Source of the DNA: Micromonosporaceae bacterium
GTDB taxonomy: Bacteria; Actinomycetota; Actinomycetes; Mycobacteriales; Micromonosporaceae
Assembly (NCBI GenBank): GCA_020027875.1
Contig: JAHRHA010000031.1
Span: 1-50,718 of the forward strand
DNA: 50,718 nt
Direction of reading: 5' to 3'
Made by a program: the position numbers and the translations under genes. Position 1 is the stretch's first letter. Each line of letters starts with the position of its first letter. The notes beneath the pieces were generated by a model that was not told the origin of the DNA, searched no databases, and worked only from the letters and a program-made list of their open reading frames with translations. Below, one piece after another: positions 7,911-16,792 of the stretch.

Positions 7911-8783
7911 ATGCGCGCAGCGTGTCCGAACAGATCACGATCCTTCCTGCTGGTCGCCGCGGTGGTGGTGCTGGCACTGCTGACCGTCGGCTGCCGGCCC
8001 GGGGAGCCCGCAACCAACCTCGGACCCAGCCGTGATGCGGTGTTGGCGGCACACCAGGCGGTGCAGAGTGCCGCGACGAAGCTGCGTACGTCTGATGTCT
8101 CGTTCACCATCGACATGTCGGTCACCGGGTGGAACACCTGGCGCACCCACGGCACCGGTCAGATCATGGCCGAGCCAAGCTCGTCGATGGCGGTGGACTT
8201 CCCCGGAATGCCCGTGGTACCGCACTGGTTGTACGGCGGCGGCAATCTCCAGATGATCCTGATCGACCAGGCTCTATACGTCCATGCCAGTGCGTTGAGC
8301 CCGGAGGCGGCGCGATCGATTGAGGCTGGCGGCGCGCAATGGCAACGAATGGATCTGAGCCATCCGCAGGCCCGCCTTCTTGGCCTCGACACAATTGTCG
8401 GACAGGCCAGGCAGTACACACCGGCTCGGCAGTTGGAGATGCTGCTCGCCTCAGCAGATCTGGCTAGCGTCGCTACTGAGACCACCGGCGGGATCGACAC
8501 GACCCGATACGAGGGCGCCGTGAGGCTGCGCGACGCGGTCAGGCTGCCCCAGTTCGACGACGTAGCAGTCCGTTGGGTCGAGGAGTTCTTCCGCGTGGCG
8601 CAGGCCGATCTGGCCCAGTACGTGGTGTGGCTCGATCGCGATCTCCGGGTGAGGAAGGTCTCCGTCACCATGCGAAGTGAAAACGGCGACCTCAACATGA
8701 CCATGGAGCTGTCCCCGCCCGACTCGTCCATCCAGATCCTCGCGCCACCAAGGTCGGCCGTCGACGACATGGTCATGCCCTAA
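7911..8783 (+). CDS. LppX/LprG-like secreted lipoprotein
   Basis: A 290-residue lipoprotein. The signal peptide has a basic start, a hydrophobic run FLLVAAVVVLALL and the lipobox TVGC at about residue 28, so the mature protein is lipid-anchored outside the membrane. The mature part, with VLAAHQAVQSAATKL, TIDMSVTG and later DRDLRVRKVSVTM, matches the LppX_LprAFG-like fold, a half-barrel that binds or moves lipids. AAAGGCGG precedes the ATG. The downstream DivIVA-like and methyltransferase genes have their own leaderless-type starts. Confidence 0.8.
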   Translation: MRAACPNRSRSFLLVAAVVVLALLTVGCRPGEPATNLGPSRDAVLAAHQAVQSAATKLRTSDVSFTIDMSVTGWNTWRTHGTGQIMAEPSSSMAVDFPGMPVVPHWLYGGGNLQMILIDQALYVHASALSPEAARSIEAGGAQWQRMDLSHPQARLLGLDTIVGQARQYTPARQLEMLLASADLASVATETTGGIDTTRYEGAVRLRDAVRLPQFDDVAVRWVEEFFRVAQADLAQYVVWLDRDLRVRKVSVTMRSENGDLNMTMELSPPDSSIQILAPPRSAVDDMVMP

Positions 8784-8847
8784 TCACGACATCAGCCGCA
8801 CGTACGGCGTACCGCGGGGCCTTGTGGCGTTGCTGCACAATGGCCGA

Positions 8848-9072
8848 GTGCCGATCGATACGAACTTCATCATCGTGCTGAGGGGCTACGATCCCGCGGA
8901 GGTGGACGCCGCCGTGCGGCGTGTTCAACAGGCCCTGATGTCGGTTAGCCCAGAGGTGCGTGCCTCAGTGCGGGACGAGCTGCGGCGGAGCGTCTTCCGC
9001 GTACGCATACGCGGCTACGATCGGGGGGAGGTCGACGAGTACGTCCGACGCGCAACTGACGACCTCGGGTAA
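8848..9072 (+). CDS. mini DivIVA-like protein with duplicated RGYD motif
   Basis: About 74 residues. It contains two copies of the short DivIVA-domain signature: LRGYDPAEVDAAVRRVQQAL near the start and IRGYDRGEVDEYVRRATDDL at the end. In DivIVA/Wag31 proteins this motif lies in the N-terminal membrane-binding domain, followed by a long coiled coil; here there is no coiled coil. The GTG at 8848 is preferred to a GTG at 8824 because CACAAT plus six bases precedes it, resembling a leaderless start. The protein may cap or modulate a larger DivIVA protein, such as the one ending at 45787, but this is inference. Confidence 0.65.
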   Translation: MPIDTNFIIVLRGYDPAEVDAAVRRVQQALMSVSPEVRASVRDELRRSVFRVRIRGYDRGEVDEYVRRATDDLG

Positions 9073-9107
9073 CGCGCTCACGCAGGTCGATCGATAGCGT
9101 GCCCTTC

Positions 9108-9758
9108 GTGAGCGCTCACGTGGAGGGGCCGCCGGTTGTCATGGATGATGCGAACGAGCCAAGCCCAGTCGGCTTCTGGGACGCGGCGTACACAACAGAC
9201 TCAGCGCCGTGGGACATCGGCCGACCGCAGTCGGTCTGGATCCAACTTGCCGATGCCGGGCAGATCACTCCACCGATCCTCGACAGCGGATGCGGCACCG
9301 GCGAGCACACGCTCCTGTTGGCCGAGCGGGGCCTGGAGGTGCTGGGCATTGACATCTCGCCTGCGGCCGTCGACGCGGCTAGAGCGAAGGCTACAAGGCG
9401 TGGGGCAAACGCAACGTTCGACGTCGGTGATGTGCTCGCACTCGATCGGCTGGGGCGTCGCTACGCAACGGTCATCGACTCCGGCGTATTTCACGTCTTC
9501 GATGATTCCGACAGGGCCCGATATGTCGCGAGCCTGGCCGCCGTCCTTGATCCCGGTGGCCTTGTATACGTGCTGTGCTTCTCCGAGCACACACCCGGTA
9601 CCACGGGACCGCGTCGCGTGACGCAGGCCGAGCTGCGCGCCGCCTTCGCTGAAAGCTGGCAGGTGGAGCGGATCGAAGCCACGCAGCTCGAGGTGCGCAA
9701 GGACTATGCCCCCGAGCCGGCGCACGCCTGGCTGGCGAGGATCGTCCGGACGCCCTAG
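9108..9758 (+). CDS. class I SAM-dependent methyltransferase
   Basis: A 216-residue Rossmann-fold methyltransferase. Motif I is ILDSGCGTGEHTLLLAE, followed by VLGIDISPAAVDAARAKA (motif II acidic residue), then FDVGDVLAL and VIDSGVFHVFDD. An N-terminal FWDAAYTTDSAPWDIGRPQ segment is typical of the thiopurine-methyltransferase-like/tellurite-resistance-like small-molecule group. The Asp-Ser of DSGCGTG replaces the more usual Asp-Ala. The GTG at 9108 is chosen because TAGCGT lies seven bases upstream, a leaderless-type promoter; a GTG at 9099 is also in frame. It is a paralogue of the methyltransferase at 41282-41941. The substrate is unknown. Confidence 0.88.
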   Translation: MSAHVEGPPVVMDDANEPSPVGFWDAAYTTDSAPWDIGRPQSVWIQLADAGQITPPILDSGCGTGEHTLLLAERGLEVLGIDISPAAVDAARAKATRRGANATFDVGDVLALDRLGRRYATVIDSGVFHVFDDSDRARYVASLAAVLDPGGLVYVLCFSEHTPGTTGPRRVTQAELRAAFAESWQVERIEATQLEVRKDYAPEPAHAWLARIVRTP

Positions 9759-9776
9759 GTGGGGACGGAGTCGTTT

Positions 9777-11279
9777 CTAGCGGCGGCCGGCGCGGCGCGT
9801 CTGTCCGAGACTCATCACGTCTAGCAGATCGTTGATGCCGTCGATGTCAAACTCGTCGGGGTCGAACTCGCCACCCACCCAGGTGGACAGTTGCTCATGC
9901 TCCTCATGCGTCGAGTCCGCGAGCACCTCCAGCAGGTGGGCGTATCCCCAGATCCCCCCGCAGTCCTCCGGCGGGGAGGCCCGTCGCCCGCCGTGAAGCA
10001 CGGCCTGCTTCACTGGCTCGTCGAGGATCTTCTCCACGACGATGTCGTGTTCCCACCCGTCCCCGAAGTCGTACTCATACCGGAATTTGGCGCGCTCTGT
10101 CGGAGCCACATCGCTCAGCCGGACGCGTGCCTCATCGCGGAACTGCAATTCGGGCTCCGGCACGCCGTACCTGATGCCACCCACGTCAAAGACGTGCAGG
10201 TGATAGTCGTCCCAGCCCATCGCATACTGGATGATCACGTGTAGGTCGGCCAGCGTCGCCGACGCCGGCACCACCAACCGCCGCCAGATCGGTGGCTTGG
10301 CGCCGCGCAGGGACACCTTGATCTGGTACGCACCGGAAGGCGCACGCTTGCTCGACGGCGTTCGAGCGGCGGGCACCGGTGAGACCTTCTTCGTTGTGCG
10401 GGGTGGCCGCTCCGCCGAACCGCGAGATTTGCCCAGACCCTGCAGAAGCGGCTGCTCCGGTGTCGGCGGCTCTCGCCCGGCGGTGGCCTGCGGGCTCTCG
10501 AGCATCGCCCGTACCCGGGCGAGAATCAACGCCCGGAGCTTGGCAAAGTCGGCGCTCACCGGCTCCCCGCGAACCTCATCCGAGGCGGCGCAGGCCGACT
10601 CAAGCAGCGCCCGCGCCCTCGCCGGCTCAATCTCCCGGAATGCGGCCAGCATTTCGTCGCTCGTTGCCTCGTTGTGCAACGCCGTGACTAATGTGTCGAC
10701 ATCGTCGACGGCGAAGGCGTCCTTGGCGATGCCGCCCAGGTTGTGGTCGAGGAGCACGCAGAGCCCGTGACGCTGTTCTCCGTACGAGAACTCAACGACC
10801 ACATCGGCCTGATCCCCGTGGACATCCTCCTGTAGCCAGCACCGGTTTGAGGCCACCTGACCGATCCGTGCGGCCGCCGCCGGCTGACGCACCCCACGCT
10901 CCATGAGGGAGTGGGCCGCGGCCGCTGCCGCATCGCGTACGTCGGGCGACGGTGAGATCACGGCGAGCGTGCTCAGTACGAGCAGTCCGAGCGGCGAGCG
11001 CCGCTGCGTCGCGTATCGGACCAACATAGCGCCGAAGATCTTGTCCGCGTCCACGTCACCAAAGGACGGCATCGCCCACCACTGCCCGACGATCTCCGAC
11101 AGCGTCATCTCGACGACGAATGGATCGGGCACATCGTCCAGGCCACGCAGAGCGGTGAAGATCCCGCTACAAATCGTGGACTCGACGGCTTCATCAACGC
11201 CGCGTAGCGGCGGCTGACCAGGGCGTCGGGACCGGCCCGACCCTCGTGAATCACCACGACCGCCGCCCCTTGGGCTCAT
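9777..11279 (-). CDS. plasmid pRiA4b ORF-3 family protein
   Basis: A 500-residue protein with two parts. The C-terminal 190 residues are a clear pRiA4b ORF-3-like domain: YQIKVSLRGAKPPIWRRLVV, DLHVIIQYAMGWDDYHLHVF, YDFGDGWEHDIVVEKIL and EDCGGIWGYAHLLEVLAD. The N-terminal part, residues 40-290, is helical, with no recognised domain, and is joined by a Ser/Pro/Arg-rich linker. The family's function is unknown; it is common on mobile and accessory DNA. The ATG at 11279 is preferred to a GTG at 11324 because CAGGA lies six bases upstream. The gene converges with the methyltransferase, leaving only 18 bp between them. Confidence 0.85.
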   Translation of the reverse strand: MSPRGGGRGDSRGSGRSRRPGQPPLRGVDEAVESTICSGIFTALRGLDDVPDPFVVEMTLSEIVGQWWAMPSFGDVDADKIFGAMLVRYATQRRSPLGLLVLSTLAVISPSPDVRDAAAAAAHSLMERGVRQPAAAARIGQVASNRCWLQEDVHGDQADVVVEFSYGEQRHGLCVLLDHNLGGIAKDAFAVDDVDTLVTALHNEATSDEMLAAFREIEPARARALLESACAASDEVRGEPVSADFAKLRALILARVRAMLESPQATAGREPPTPEQPLLQGLGKSRGSAERPPRTTKKVSPVPAARTPSSKRAPSGAYQIKVSLRGAKPPIWRRLVVPASATLADLHVIIQYAMGWDDYHLHVFDVGGIRYGVPEPELQFRDEARVRLSDVAPTERAKFRYEYDFGDGWEHDIVVEKILDEPVKQAVLHGGRRASPPEDCGGIWGYAHLLEVLADSTHEEHEQLSTWVGGEFDPDEFDIDGINDLLDVMSLGQTRRAGRR

Positions 11280-11487
11280 GACAGTCCTGCCTGACGACTC
11301 CGCACCCGGCGAGCCTAGCGGCACGAACGACGCTGCGCACCGGACGCTCCGTCGCCGTCCCTACCCAATTCCTCCGCGGGCGACAACCTCGGGTTGTGAT
11401 CACGCCGTCCGGCGCGATCGAGTGCAGCCTGTGACCGACTGCCGAGCGCATAGCCCGCACCTGTACCAGGATGTCAAGCTATATTGA

Positions 11488-11993
11488 TCATAGGCCGAGA
11501 TTGAAGTGCATCGCTTGCCGCAGGTCCGACTCGTCGACCTCGCCGAGAGCGCGGCCAGCCAACGAAAACGTATATCTGCCGTGCCCGAGCGGTACCTAAC
11601 GACTGCCCACGAAAAGCCGCACCCGCCACCCACGCCAACTCCGCCGTTTAACCGACCGGTCGCCAGAACCTCCCCCGTCGGCGAGGAGATGACCACCTCC
11701 GCCCCGGCTTGAACATCGGCATATCGGCCCGAGCCCTGACAGGGCATGTTGCCGTCCCAGTCGACCGTGGCATCGTAAAGATCCAGCGTGCCGAAGGCCG
11801 TCACTGTCGGTCGCGCGCTTGCGCCAGGTTGAGGATCAGTGACCGGCCACGTTCGCGTTACGAACCAGATGCCAAGGGTTACTGTCGCGGCAAACGCCAC
11901 GATGAGTCCGAATGCAAGCAGAATCCGGAGCCACGGCCGGCGGTGGACGGGTGGCGGCTTCAAAGCAAGATATGGACCGGGTGGCTGCGTCAC
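11488..11993 (-). pseudogene. small membrane-anchored protein, frameshifted
   Basis: The first frame (GTG at 11993) gives a Pro-rich cytosolic start, a single membrane helix ILLAFGLIVAFAATVTLGIW, and an extracellular domain with DATVDWDGNMPCQGSGRY and GGVGVGGGCGFSW. After that the frame degenerates, but the next frame continues sensibly with VPLGHGRYTFSLAGRALGEV and DESDLRQAMHFNLGL and ends at a TGA (11488-11490). A one-base deletion or two-base insertion near 11595 explains both. The two cysteines probably pair. TAGACT lies eight bases before the GTG, which suggests a leaderless start. If the frameshift is a sequencing error the gene is intact; homologues were not recognised. Confidence 0.6.
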
Positions 11994-12127
11994 GGCTTGG
12001 TAGTCTAGCGAATCTCGCCGCGTCGGGTCGGACCTCAGAACAGCGCGACGCCGTGGTCCATGCGATTCGTCAGTACGGGATAGCGGGCTCGCGCGTTCGG
12101 CCCACCGCCAGGCATTAAGCTCTTGCG

Positions 12128-12880
12128 GTGCGACGACACATCGAGTTCGAACGGCTGCACAACTTCCGCGACCTCGGCGGCTACCTCACCGAGGATGGCG
12201 GCATGGTGCGCTGGCGATGTCTGTTCCGTTCAGATTCCCTTGGCAAGCTGCGCGGTGAGGACTGGGACCGATTTCTGGCGCTCGGTGTGCATACCGTGAT
12301 CGATCTGCGCTATCCATGGGAGGCCGACGCGAGCGGCCGGGTGCCCGACGGTGGCGGGCATAGCTACCACAACCTCAGCATCGAACACCGGCCGTACGAC
12401 CAGGCGGCGCTCGATCAAGACATCGACCCTGTACGCTTCCTGGCCGACCGGTTCGCCGAGGTGGCCCTCGACGGCGTGACGGAACTTCGGCAGGTACTGG
12501 AGGTCATTGCCGCCGACGGCAACGTTCCGGTGGTAATCCATTGCGCGGCGGGCAAGGACCGCACCGGGATCGTGGCCGCGCTCGTGTTAGCCCTGCTGGG
12601 CGTGTCCGATGAGGACATTGTTGCCGACTTCGCCTTGACTGCGGCTGCGACCGCCCGTTTCGTGGCCGAGTGGCGGGCGAAGAATCCCGGCCCGACGCCG
12701 CTCTGGCCCGGCTACGGACAAGCACCGCCCGAGCTCATGCGGACCTTCCTGGCCGAGCTGTCGGCTAGTCACGGCTCGGTACACGACTACGCGATCGGGA
12801 AGCTGGGCATCGACGAAGAGCTAATCAGCGTACTGCGAAAGCAATTCGTCGGAGCCTCGGTGCCGCAGCCCGAGTCCTAG
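12128..12880 (+). CDS. tyrosine-protein phosphatase (Y_phosphatase3 type)
   Basis: A 250-residue phosphatase. The N-terminal LHNFRDLGGYLTEDG is the conserved NFRDLGG entry motif of the MptpB/Siw14-like family. The P-loop HCAAGKDRTGIVAALVLALL (C-x5-R) sits near residue 140. The following ALLGVSDEDIVADFALT helix is typical. It hydrolyses phosphotyrosine or, as in some relatives, phosphoinositides; the target is unknown. TAAGCT ends six bases before the GTG start, indicating a leaderless message. The stop codon abuts, with no gap, the stop codon of the convergent transporter gene. Confidence 0.92.
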   Translation: MRRHIEFERLHNFRDLGGYLTEDGGMVRWRCLFRSDSLGKLRGEDWDRFLALGVHTVIDLRYPWEADASGRVPDGGGHSYHNLSIEHRPYDQAALDQDIDPVRFLADRFAEVALDGVTELRQVLEVIAADGNVPVVIHCAAGKDRTGIVAALVLALLGVSDEDIVADFALTAAATARFVAEWRAKNPGPTPLWPGYGQAPPELMRTFLAELSASHGSVHDYAIGKLGIDEELISVLRKQFVGASVPQPES

Positions 12881-13756
12881 CTACGATCCCGAAGGTCGGC
12901 GAGGTATGAGGCCGAGCACCAGTGAACAGCCGGCGATGATCACGGCCCCGCCGAGCACCTGCACGACCGAGAGGCGTTCCTTGAGCAGCACCGTACCGAG
13001 GACGACCGCGATCACGGTCACGACGAACTCGACGCTGATCGCGATCGTGGCGCCTACCTCGGCGACTAGACGGAAGTACAGCACGTAGGCCAGGGCGCTG
13101 CACACGCCGGCGAGCACGACCAGGTACACGTAGTCGAACGGCTGGGGCGTGGTGGGCACAGGGACAACCAGCAGCAGCGGCAACGTCAGGATCCCGCCGA
13201 AGACAAACGAGCCGATGGTCTGCTCCCATGAGCCGACCGCTCGGAGGTGCTTGTGTGCATAGTTGCTGCCGAACGCCGCGGAGACCGCGGCCAACACCGA
13301 GCTGACGCAGCCGAGCACGAATGTGCCGGTGACCGGCACGGCGGGAAAGCCCACCAGCAGGACGATGCCGCCGAAGCCGAGGAATAGGCCAACCCGCCCC
13401 GACGGCGTGATGTGCTCCAGCCCCCAGAACTGGCCAATCACCATCGAGAACAGCGGGATCGTGCCGACGAAGATGGCGGCCATCGCCGTGCCGATGCGTG
13501 GCGTCGAGAACGAAAGGCCGATCAGCTGCCCCGCGACGCTGGTCGCTCCCACGACTGCCAGTGGTAACCACCTGCCAAACACCAGCCGCCGCCTGGCCAC
13601 CACGGCGATCAGCATCAGGATCGCACTCGCGATGAATGCCCGAAACGTGGCGGCGCCGACCCAACCGAAGGCTTGCACCACTTTCAGGACCAGGACGAAT
13701 GAGACACCCCAAATGACGGACAGGCTGGCGTAGTCGAGGAGCTGCCGCCGATGCAC
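12881..13756 (-). CDS. DMT-family (EamA) transporter
   Basis: A 291-residue protein with about ten hydrophobic segments in two EamA-like halves: the first around IWGVSFVLVLKVVQAFGW to GFGGIVLLVGF, the second around GCVSSVLAAVSAAFGSNY to VLGTVLLKERLSVVQVLGG. The latter is the conserved end-of-repeat motif. Such proteins export or exchange small metabolites; the substrate cannot be predicted. The GTG start follows TAACCT by six bases, so it is probably leaderless. It is convergent with the phosphatase, sharing adjacent stop codons. Confidence 0.92.
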   Translation of the reverse strand: MHRRQLLDYASLSVIWGVSFVLVLKVVQAFGWVGAATFRAFIASAILMLIAVVARRRLVFGRWLPLAVVGATSVAGQLIGLSFSTPRIGTAMAAIFVGTIPLFSMVIGQFWGLEHITPSGRVGLFLGFGGIVLLVGFPAVPVTGTFVLGCVSSVLAAVSAAFGSNYAHKHLRAVGSWEQTIGSFVFGGILTLPLLLVVPVPTTPQPFDYVYLVVLAGVCSALAYVLYFRLVAEVGATIAISVEFVVTVIAVVLGTVLLKERLSVVQVLGGAVIIAGCSLVLGLIPRRPSGS

Positions 13757-13985
13757 AGAGGGAGGTTAGCCTCCCCCGACAATCCGGGGCCTGCGCGCCA
13801 GGTTGTGCTACGGCGCTACCTGCCAGCCGTTGAACTCTGGGTCGAACCTGTGCGCAGCCGGTTGCCGTACGGATCGCGTAGCCCGACCTCGTGTCGTTAA
13901 GGCCGGGTTCATGATGGCCTCCCGGGCACCTAGGCCTGCGCCCAGCCCGTGCGTGACTGTCAGCGTCGCCTGAGGACCATGCTGC

Positions 13986-14037
13986 GTGATCACCGGGCTT
14001 AGGTGCGCCCAGAACGACACCCAAAGCCGGTGATCAC
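13986..14037. repeat. REP-like palindromic element, copy 1
   Basis: The outer arms start GTGATCACCGG (13986-13996) and end CCGGTGATCAC (14027-14037). The inner part contains CGACACCCA, so the element is an imperfect hairpin of about 52 nt. A second element of the same design lies at 47832-47881; the pair share the GATCACCGG ends and the CGACACCCA.A core. It sits in a 340-bp gene-free stretch (13757-14096) with no other signal. Confidence 0.75.
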
Positions 14038-14096
14038 GGGAGCGTGCCGCGTGCGTCGAGGGACAAACCGGTGGACGGACTTGGTCGGTTGCGGCG

Positions 14097-14256
14097 ATGC
14101 TCACCCCCGTGAACCGGCAACTGCCAGGCGGCTCAGTCCTGCGTACCGCCCAGCCCGCCGATCTCGACCGGATCGCGACCCTGCTCACCGAGCGTGGCGA
14201 GTCCGCCGACGCGGTCGGCCACCGGCTGGTCGTCGACGATCCGGCTGCGGGGACGG
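14097..14256 (+). pseudogene. GNAT acetyltransferase N-terminal fragment
   Basis: The frame from the ATG at 14097 reads SVLRTAQPADLDRIATLL and then AVGHRLVVDDPAAG, the usual first helix and strand of a GNAT acetyltransferase. Homology stops after about 50 residues, where sequence of a different protein begins in another frame. No acetyl-CoA-binding region remains. Confidence 0.55.
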
Positions 14257-14262
14257 TCGAGG

Positions 14263-14430
14263 CCGGGACGCGCGTTGGCTCTCGGGCTGCTGCTGGCTAT
14301 GAGTGGCTGTCAGGCCACACCTCCACCGGCCGCCGATCTGCAACAGCGGGTCGACAGGCACCTCGACTTCCAAGCAACCCGCGCGTTCCAGCCCGCGCGA
14401 AGGCCGAGTATCAGCCGCCCGCCCATAGCC
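14263..14430 (+). pseudogene. lipoprotein N-terminal fragment
   Basis: In the frame following the GNAT remnant, RALALGLLLAMSGCQATPPP forms the end of a signal peptide with a lipobox (AMSGC), followed by DLQQRVDRHLDFQATRAF. There is no start codon with a proper basic N-terminus of its own, and the frame is lost near 14430 just before the MFS gene end. It looks like a second unrelated fragment joined to the first by deletion. Confidence 0.5.
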
Positions 14431-14466
14431 GGCGAGCGTTATGGCGTCTGGCACCGTGGCCAGAAG

Positions 14467-15717
14467 TCACACGGACGTTGGAAGCGGTTGCTCGTCGGTG
14501 TGAGCGATCCTGGACAGTTCGCGCCAGAGCAGGCAGACGAAAACCGCTGAGCCGATAAATGCGAACCAGAAGGGCGCCGTGACACCGTAACGGCTGGCCA
14601 GCAAACCGCCGATGGCCAAGCCGGCGACCAGGCCGCCATAAACGCTGATCGTGTTCACGCTGCTGACCCGGCCTTGCAGGTGTGAAGGGACAGCCCGCTG
14701 CCTGACAGTGATGGACGTTGTGCCCCAGATGAAAGCGTGGGCGCCGAAGACGGCGAAGATCAGGCTGGCAAGCCACGGTGAGGTCGTGAGGGCAAGGGCC
14801 ATGTGGGTGAGGGTCTCGATGATCAGTCCCGCCCGCATCACGTTGCCCAGGCTCACCCGTCGGGTGATCCACCCATACAGCGCCGACCCGATCAGGCCGC
14901 CGATGGCCGAGACCGTGACGAGCAGTCCGAACCCGACGGCACCAAGGCCGAGCCGCTGTTGGGCGTAGAGCACCAGGACCGACCAGGCCGCGCCGAACGT
15001 GATGTTGAAGATCAGGATGGTCAGGGACAGTGTGCGGACCGCCGCGTGGTGCACGGTCCACCGGAAGCCCTCGGCTATGTCTCGCCACACGCTGCTCGCC
15101 ACCGCAGTCGAGTCGCGGCCGTGGGCAGGCAGCCTGAGCCTGGACACCAACAGCACGCCGGCGGCGACGAGGACAGCCTCGGTCACGAAGGGCCAGGCCC
15201 GGCCCGCCGCGAACAGGGCCGCCCCGATCGGCGGGCCGACCAGCTGGTTGAGCGTGATGAACCCCGTCTGTAGCCGGGAGTTGGCTAGTGCGAGATCGTC
15301 GCGGTGCACCAGCATCGGCGTCAGCGTCATAGACGTGTTGTCAGCGAAGACCTCGGCGGTGGCGAGCAACCCCAAAGCCACCAGGGCCGCGGTCACCGAG
15401 ACATTGCCAGCGATCATCATGACGACCAATGCACCCAGGACCACGGCACGAACCCCGTCCGCGGCGATCACGATCCGCCGCCGGTCGAGCCGGTCCGACA
15501 GCACGCCGGCATACAGGCCGAACACCAATGGCGGCGCCCACCGCAGCAGGGCAGCCAACGAGACCAGGAACGGATCGTCGGTCAGCGACGCCACCAACAG
15601 CGGACCGGCCGCGACCGCGACACCGTCGCCGAGATTCGTCACCCACGACGATGCCAGTAGCCAGCGATACCCCGGCCCCAGCCGCGCCGGCACGAGTGCC
15701 TCGACAATCCCGCTCAC
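14467..15717 (-). CDS. MFS transporter (MFS_3/EntS-like)
   Basis: A 416-residue major facilitator protein with about twelve hydrophobic segments. It has the early SSWVTNLGDGVAVAAGP and the loop 2-3 motif GVLSDRLDRRRIVI, both typical of the MFS_3 subfamily that includes enterobactin and macrolide exporters. A mid-protein linker, HGRDSTAVASSVWRDI, precedes the second half. It probably exports a siderophore, antibiotic or other hydrophobic compound; the substrate is unknown. The GTG start lies nine bases after TAGTGT and lacks a ribosome-binding site, so a leaderless message is possible. It is divergent from the YqeB-like gene. Confidence 0.92.
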   Translation of the reverse strand: MSGIVEALVPARLGPGYRWLLASSWVTNLGDGVAVAAGPLLVASLTDDPFLVSLAALLRWAPPLVFGLYAGVLSDRLDRRRIVIAADGVRAVVLGALVVMMIAGNVSVTAALVALGLLATAEVFADNTSMTLTPMLVHRDDLALANSRLQTGFITLNQLVGPPIGAALFAAGRAWPFVTEAVLVAAGVLLVSRLRLPAHGRDSTAVASSVWRDIAEGFRWTVHHAAVRTLSLTILIFNITFGAAWSVLVLYAQQRLGLGAVGFGLLVTVSAIGGLIGSALYGWITRRVSLGNVMRAGLIIETLTHMALALTTSPWLASLIFAVFGAHAFIWGTTSITVRQRAVPSHLQGRVSSVNTISVYGGLVAGLAIGGLLASRYGVTAPFWFAFIGSAVFVCLLWRELSRIAHTDEQPLPTSV

Positions 15718-15970
15718 AAGGAGAGGACACTACGTGTGCCGTCGCCTCGGCCGCACGCCGATATCTGGCTTGTCGCACCTGAGGACAAACCTTCCGCAAC
15801 TGGCCATTGACAGCGGAGCATCGATCGGCGATTTCGGCACCGACCAAAGTCGACGTCATTGCCCGTTTCGATCGACCTTTGGCGACTGTCCGCCGAGTGG
15901 CCTGTGCGTCTACCGTCGTCAACAAGGGACCGAGCGGCTCAGGTCCCGGCGTGGAAAAGGAGGCCGAGAC

Positions 15971-16699
15971 GTGATTGAAGGACAGCCGACGAAGAGAGGT
16001 TCCGGCCCGGAGGCATCGAGCGGGCAGACGGTGCTGACGTATCCGGTCGTCGACCGACTCGTGATCTTCTTGGGCATACCGGCAGGCGCCTTCCTCGTCG
16101 CCGCGCTGCTGCCCCCACTCGGCAGGTGGGTGCTCGGGTTGTCCACTGGGTTCCCGATGCGGCCGGTGTTCCGGCTCCTGGGTGCCATCGACTCGCCGCG
16201 TGAGTGGGCCGTCCACCTGGTGATCTTCCTTGTGGTCGGGCTCGGCGTCACCTGGGCGGCGGTGACCGAGTCGGCGAAGGTAACGCTGACCGACGACGAG
16301 GTCCGCCTGGACATCGGCGACCGGACCCAGACGATCGCGCGCGCCGACATCGACGCGGTGTTCCTCGACGGTAAGACGCTCGTCGTCCTCGACCGCGAGT
16401 CGCGCCAACTCTTCTGTGACAGCCCGCGGGCGTCCCGCGCCGCCCTTGCCAAAGCCTTCCGGGCGCACGGCTATCCGTGGCAGGACGCCGACCCGTACGC
16501 CGAGATGTACCGGCGCTGGGTGTCCGACACTCCCGACCTGCCTCCGGCGGTGAACGCCGTGCTCGCGGCAAGGGAGACTGCACTGAAGAAGAAGGCCGGC
16601 CAGCAGGTCCGCGAACTCCGCGACGCGGTGGAGGAGCTCGGCTTCGTGGTCCGGGATGAGGGCGCACGGCAGTACTGGCGAGGCCTCGTACGGGCATAA
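15971..16699 (+). CDS. YqeB-like membrane-associated protein
   Basis: A 242-residue protein. Two hydrophobic segments lie near the start, VIFLGIPAGAFLVAALLPPL and EWAVHLVIFLVVGLGVTWAA, with GFPMRPVFRLLGAIDSP between them. A PH-like soluble domain follows: VTLTDDEVRLDIGDRTQ, then ARADIDAVFLDGKTLVVLD. The helical tail has AVNAVLAARETALKKKAG and ends with RDEGARQYWRGL. This layout and the FRLLGAIDSP element match the YqeB family, whose function is unknown. The GTG at 15971 has AAGGAGG eight bases upstream. The open frame extends far upstream, but that part is antisense to the MFS gene. Confidence 0.85.
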   Translation: MIEGQPTKRGSGPEASSGQTVLTYPVVDRLVIFLGIPAGAFLVAALLPPLGRWVLGLSTGFPMRPVFRLLGAIDSPREWAVHLVIFLVVGLGVTWAAVTESAKVTLTDDEVRLDIGDRTQTIARADIDAVFLDGKTLVVLDRESRQLFCDSPRASRAALAKAFRAHGYPWQDADPYAEMYRRWVSDTPDLPPAVNAVLAARETALKKKAGQQVRELRDAVEELGFVVRDEGARQYWRGLVRA

Positions 16700-16792
16700 C
16701 GGCCCTTCTTGGCAGCGCTCTACGCGCGATGTGATCTTCGAACTCGCGGGCGTCGCCTTCGCCGGGTCGTGGGCTTGTGGTGGCGACGTAAC

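Noticed and set aside
14999..15970. Long plus-strand open frame preceding the YqeB-like gene
   Set aside because: It is antisense to the well-supported MFS transporter, and the YqeB start at 15971 has a strong ribosome-binding site.
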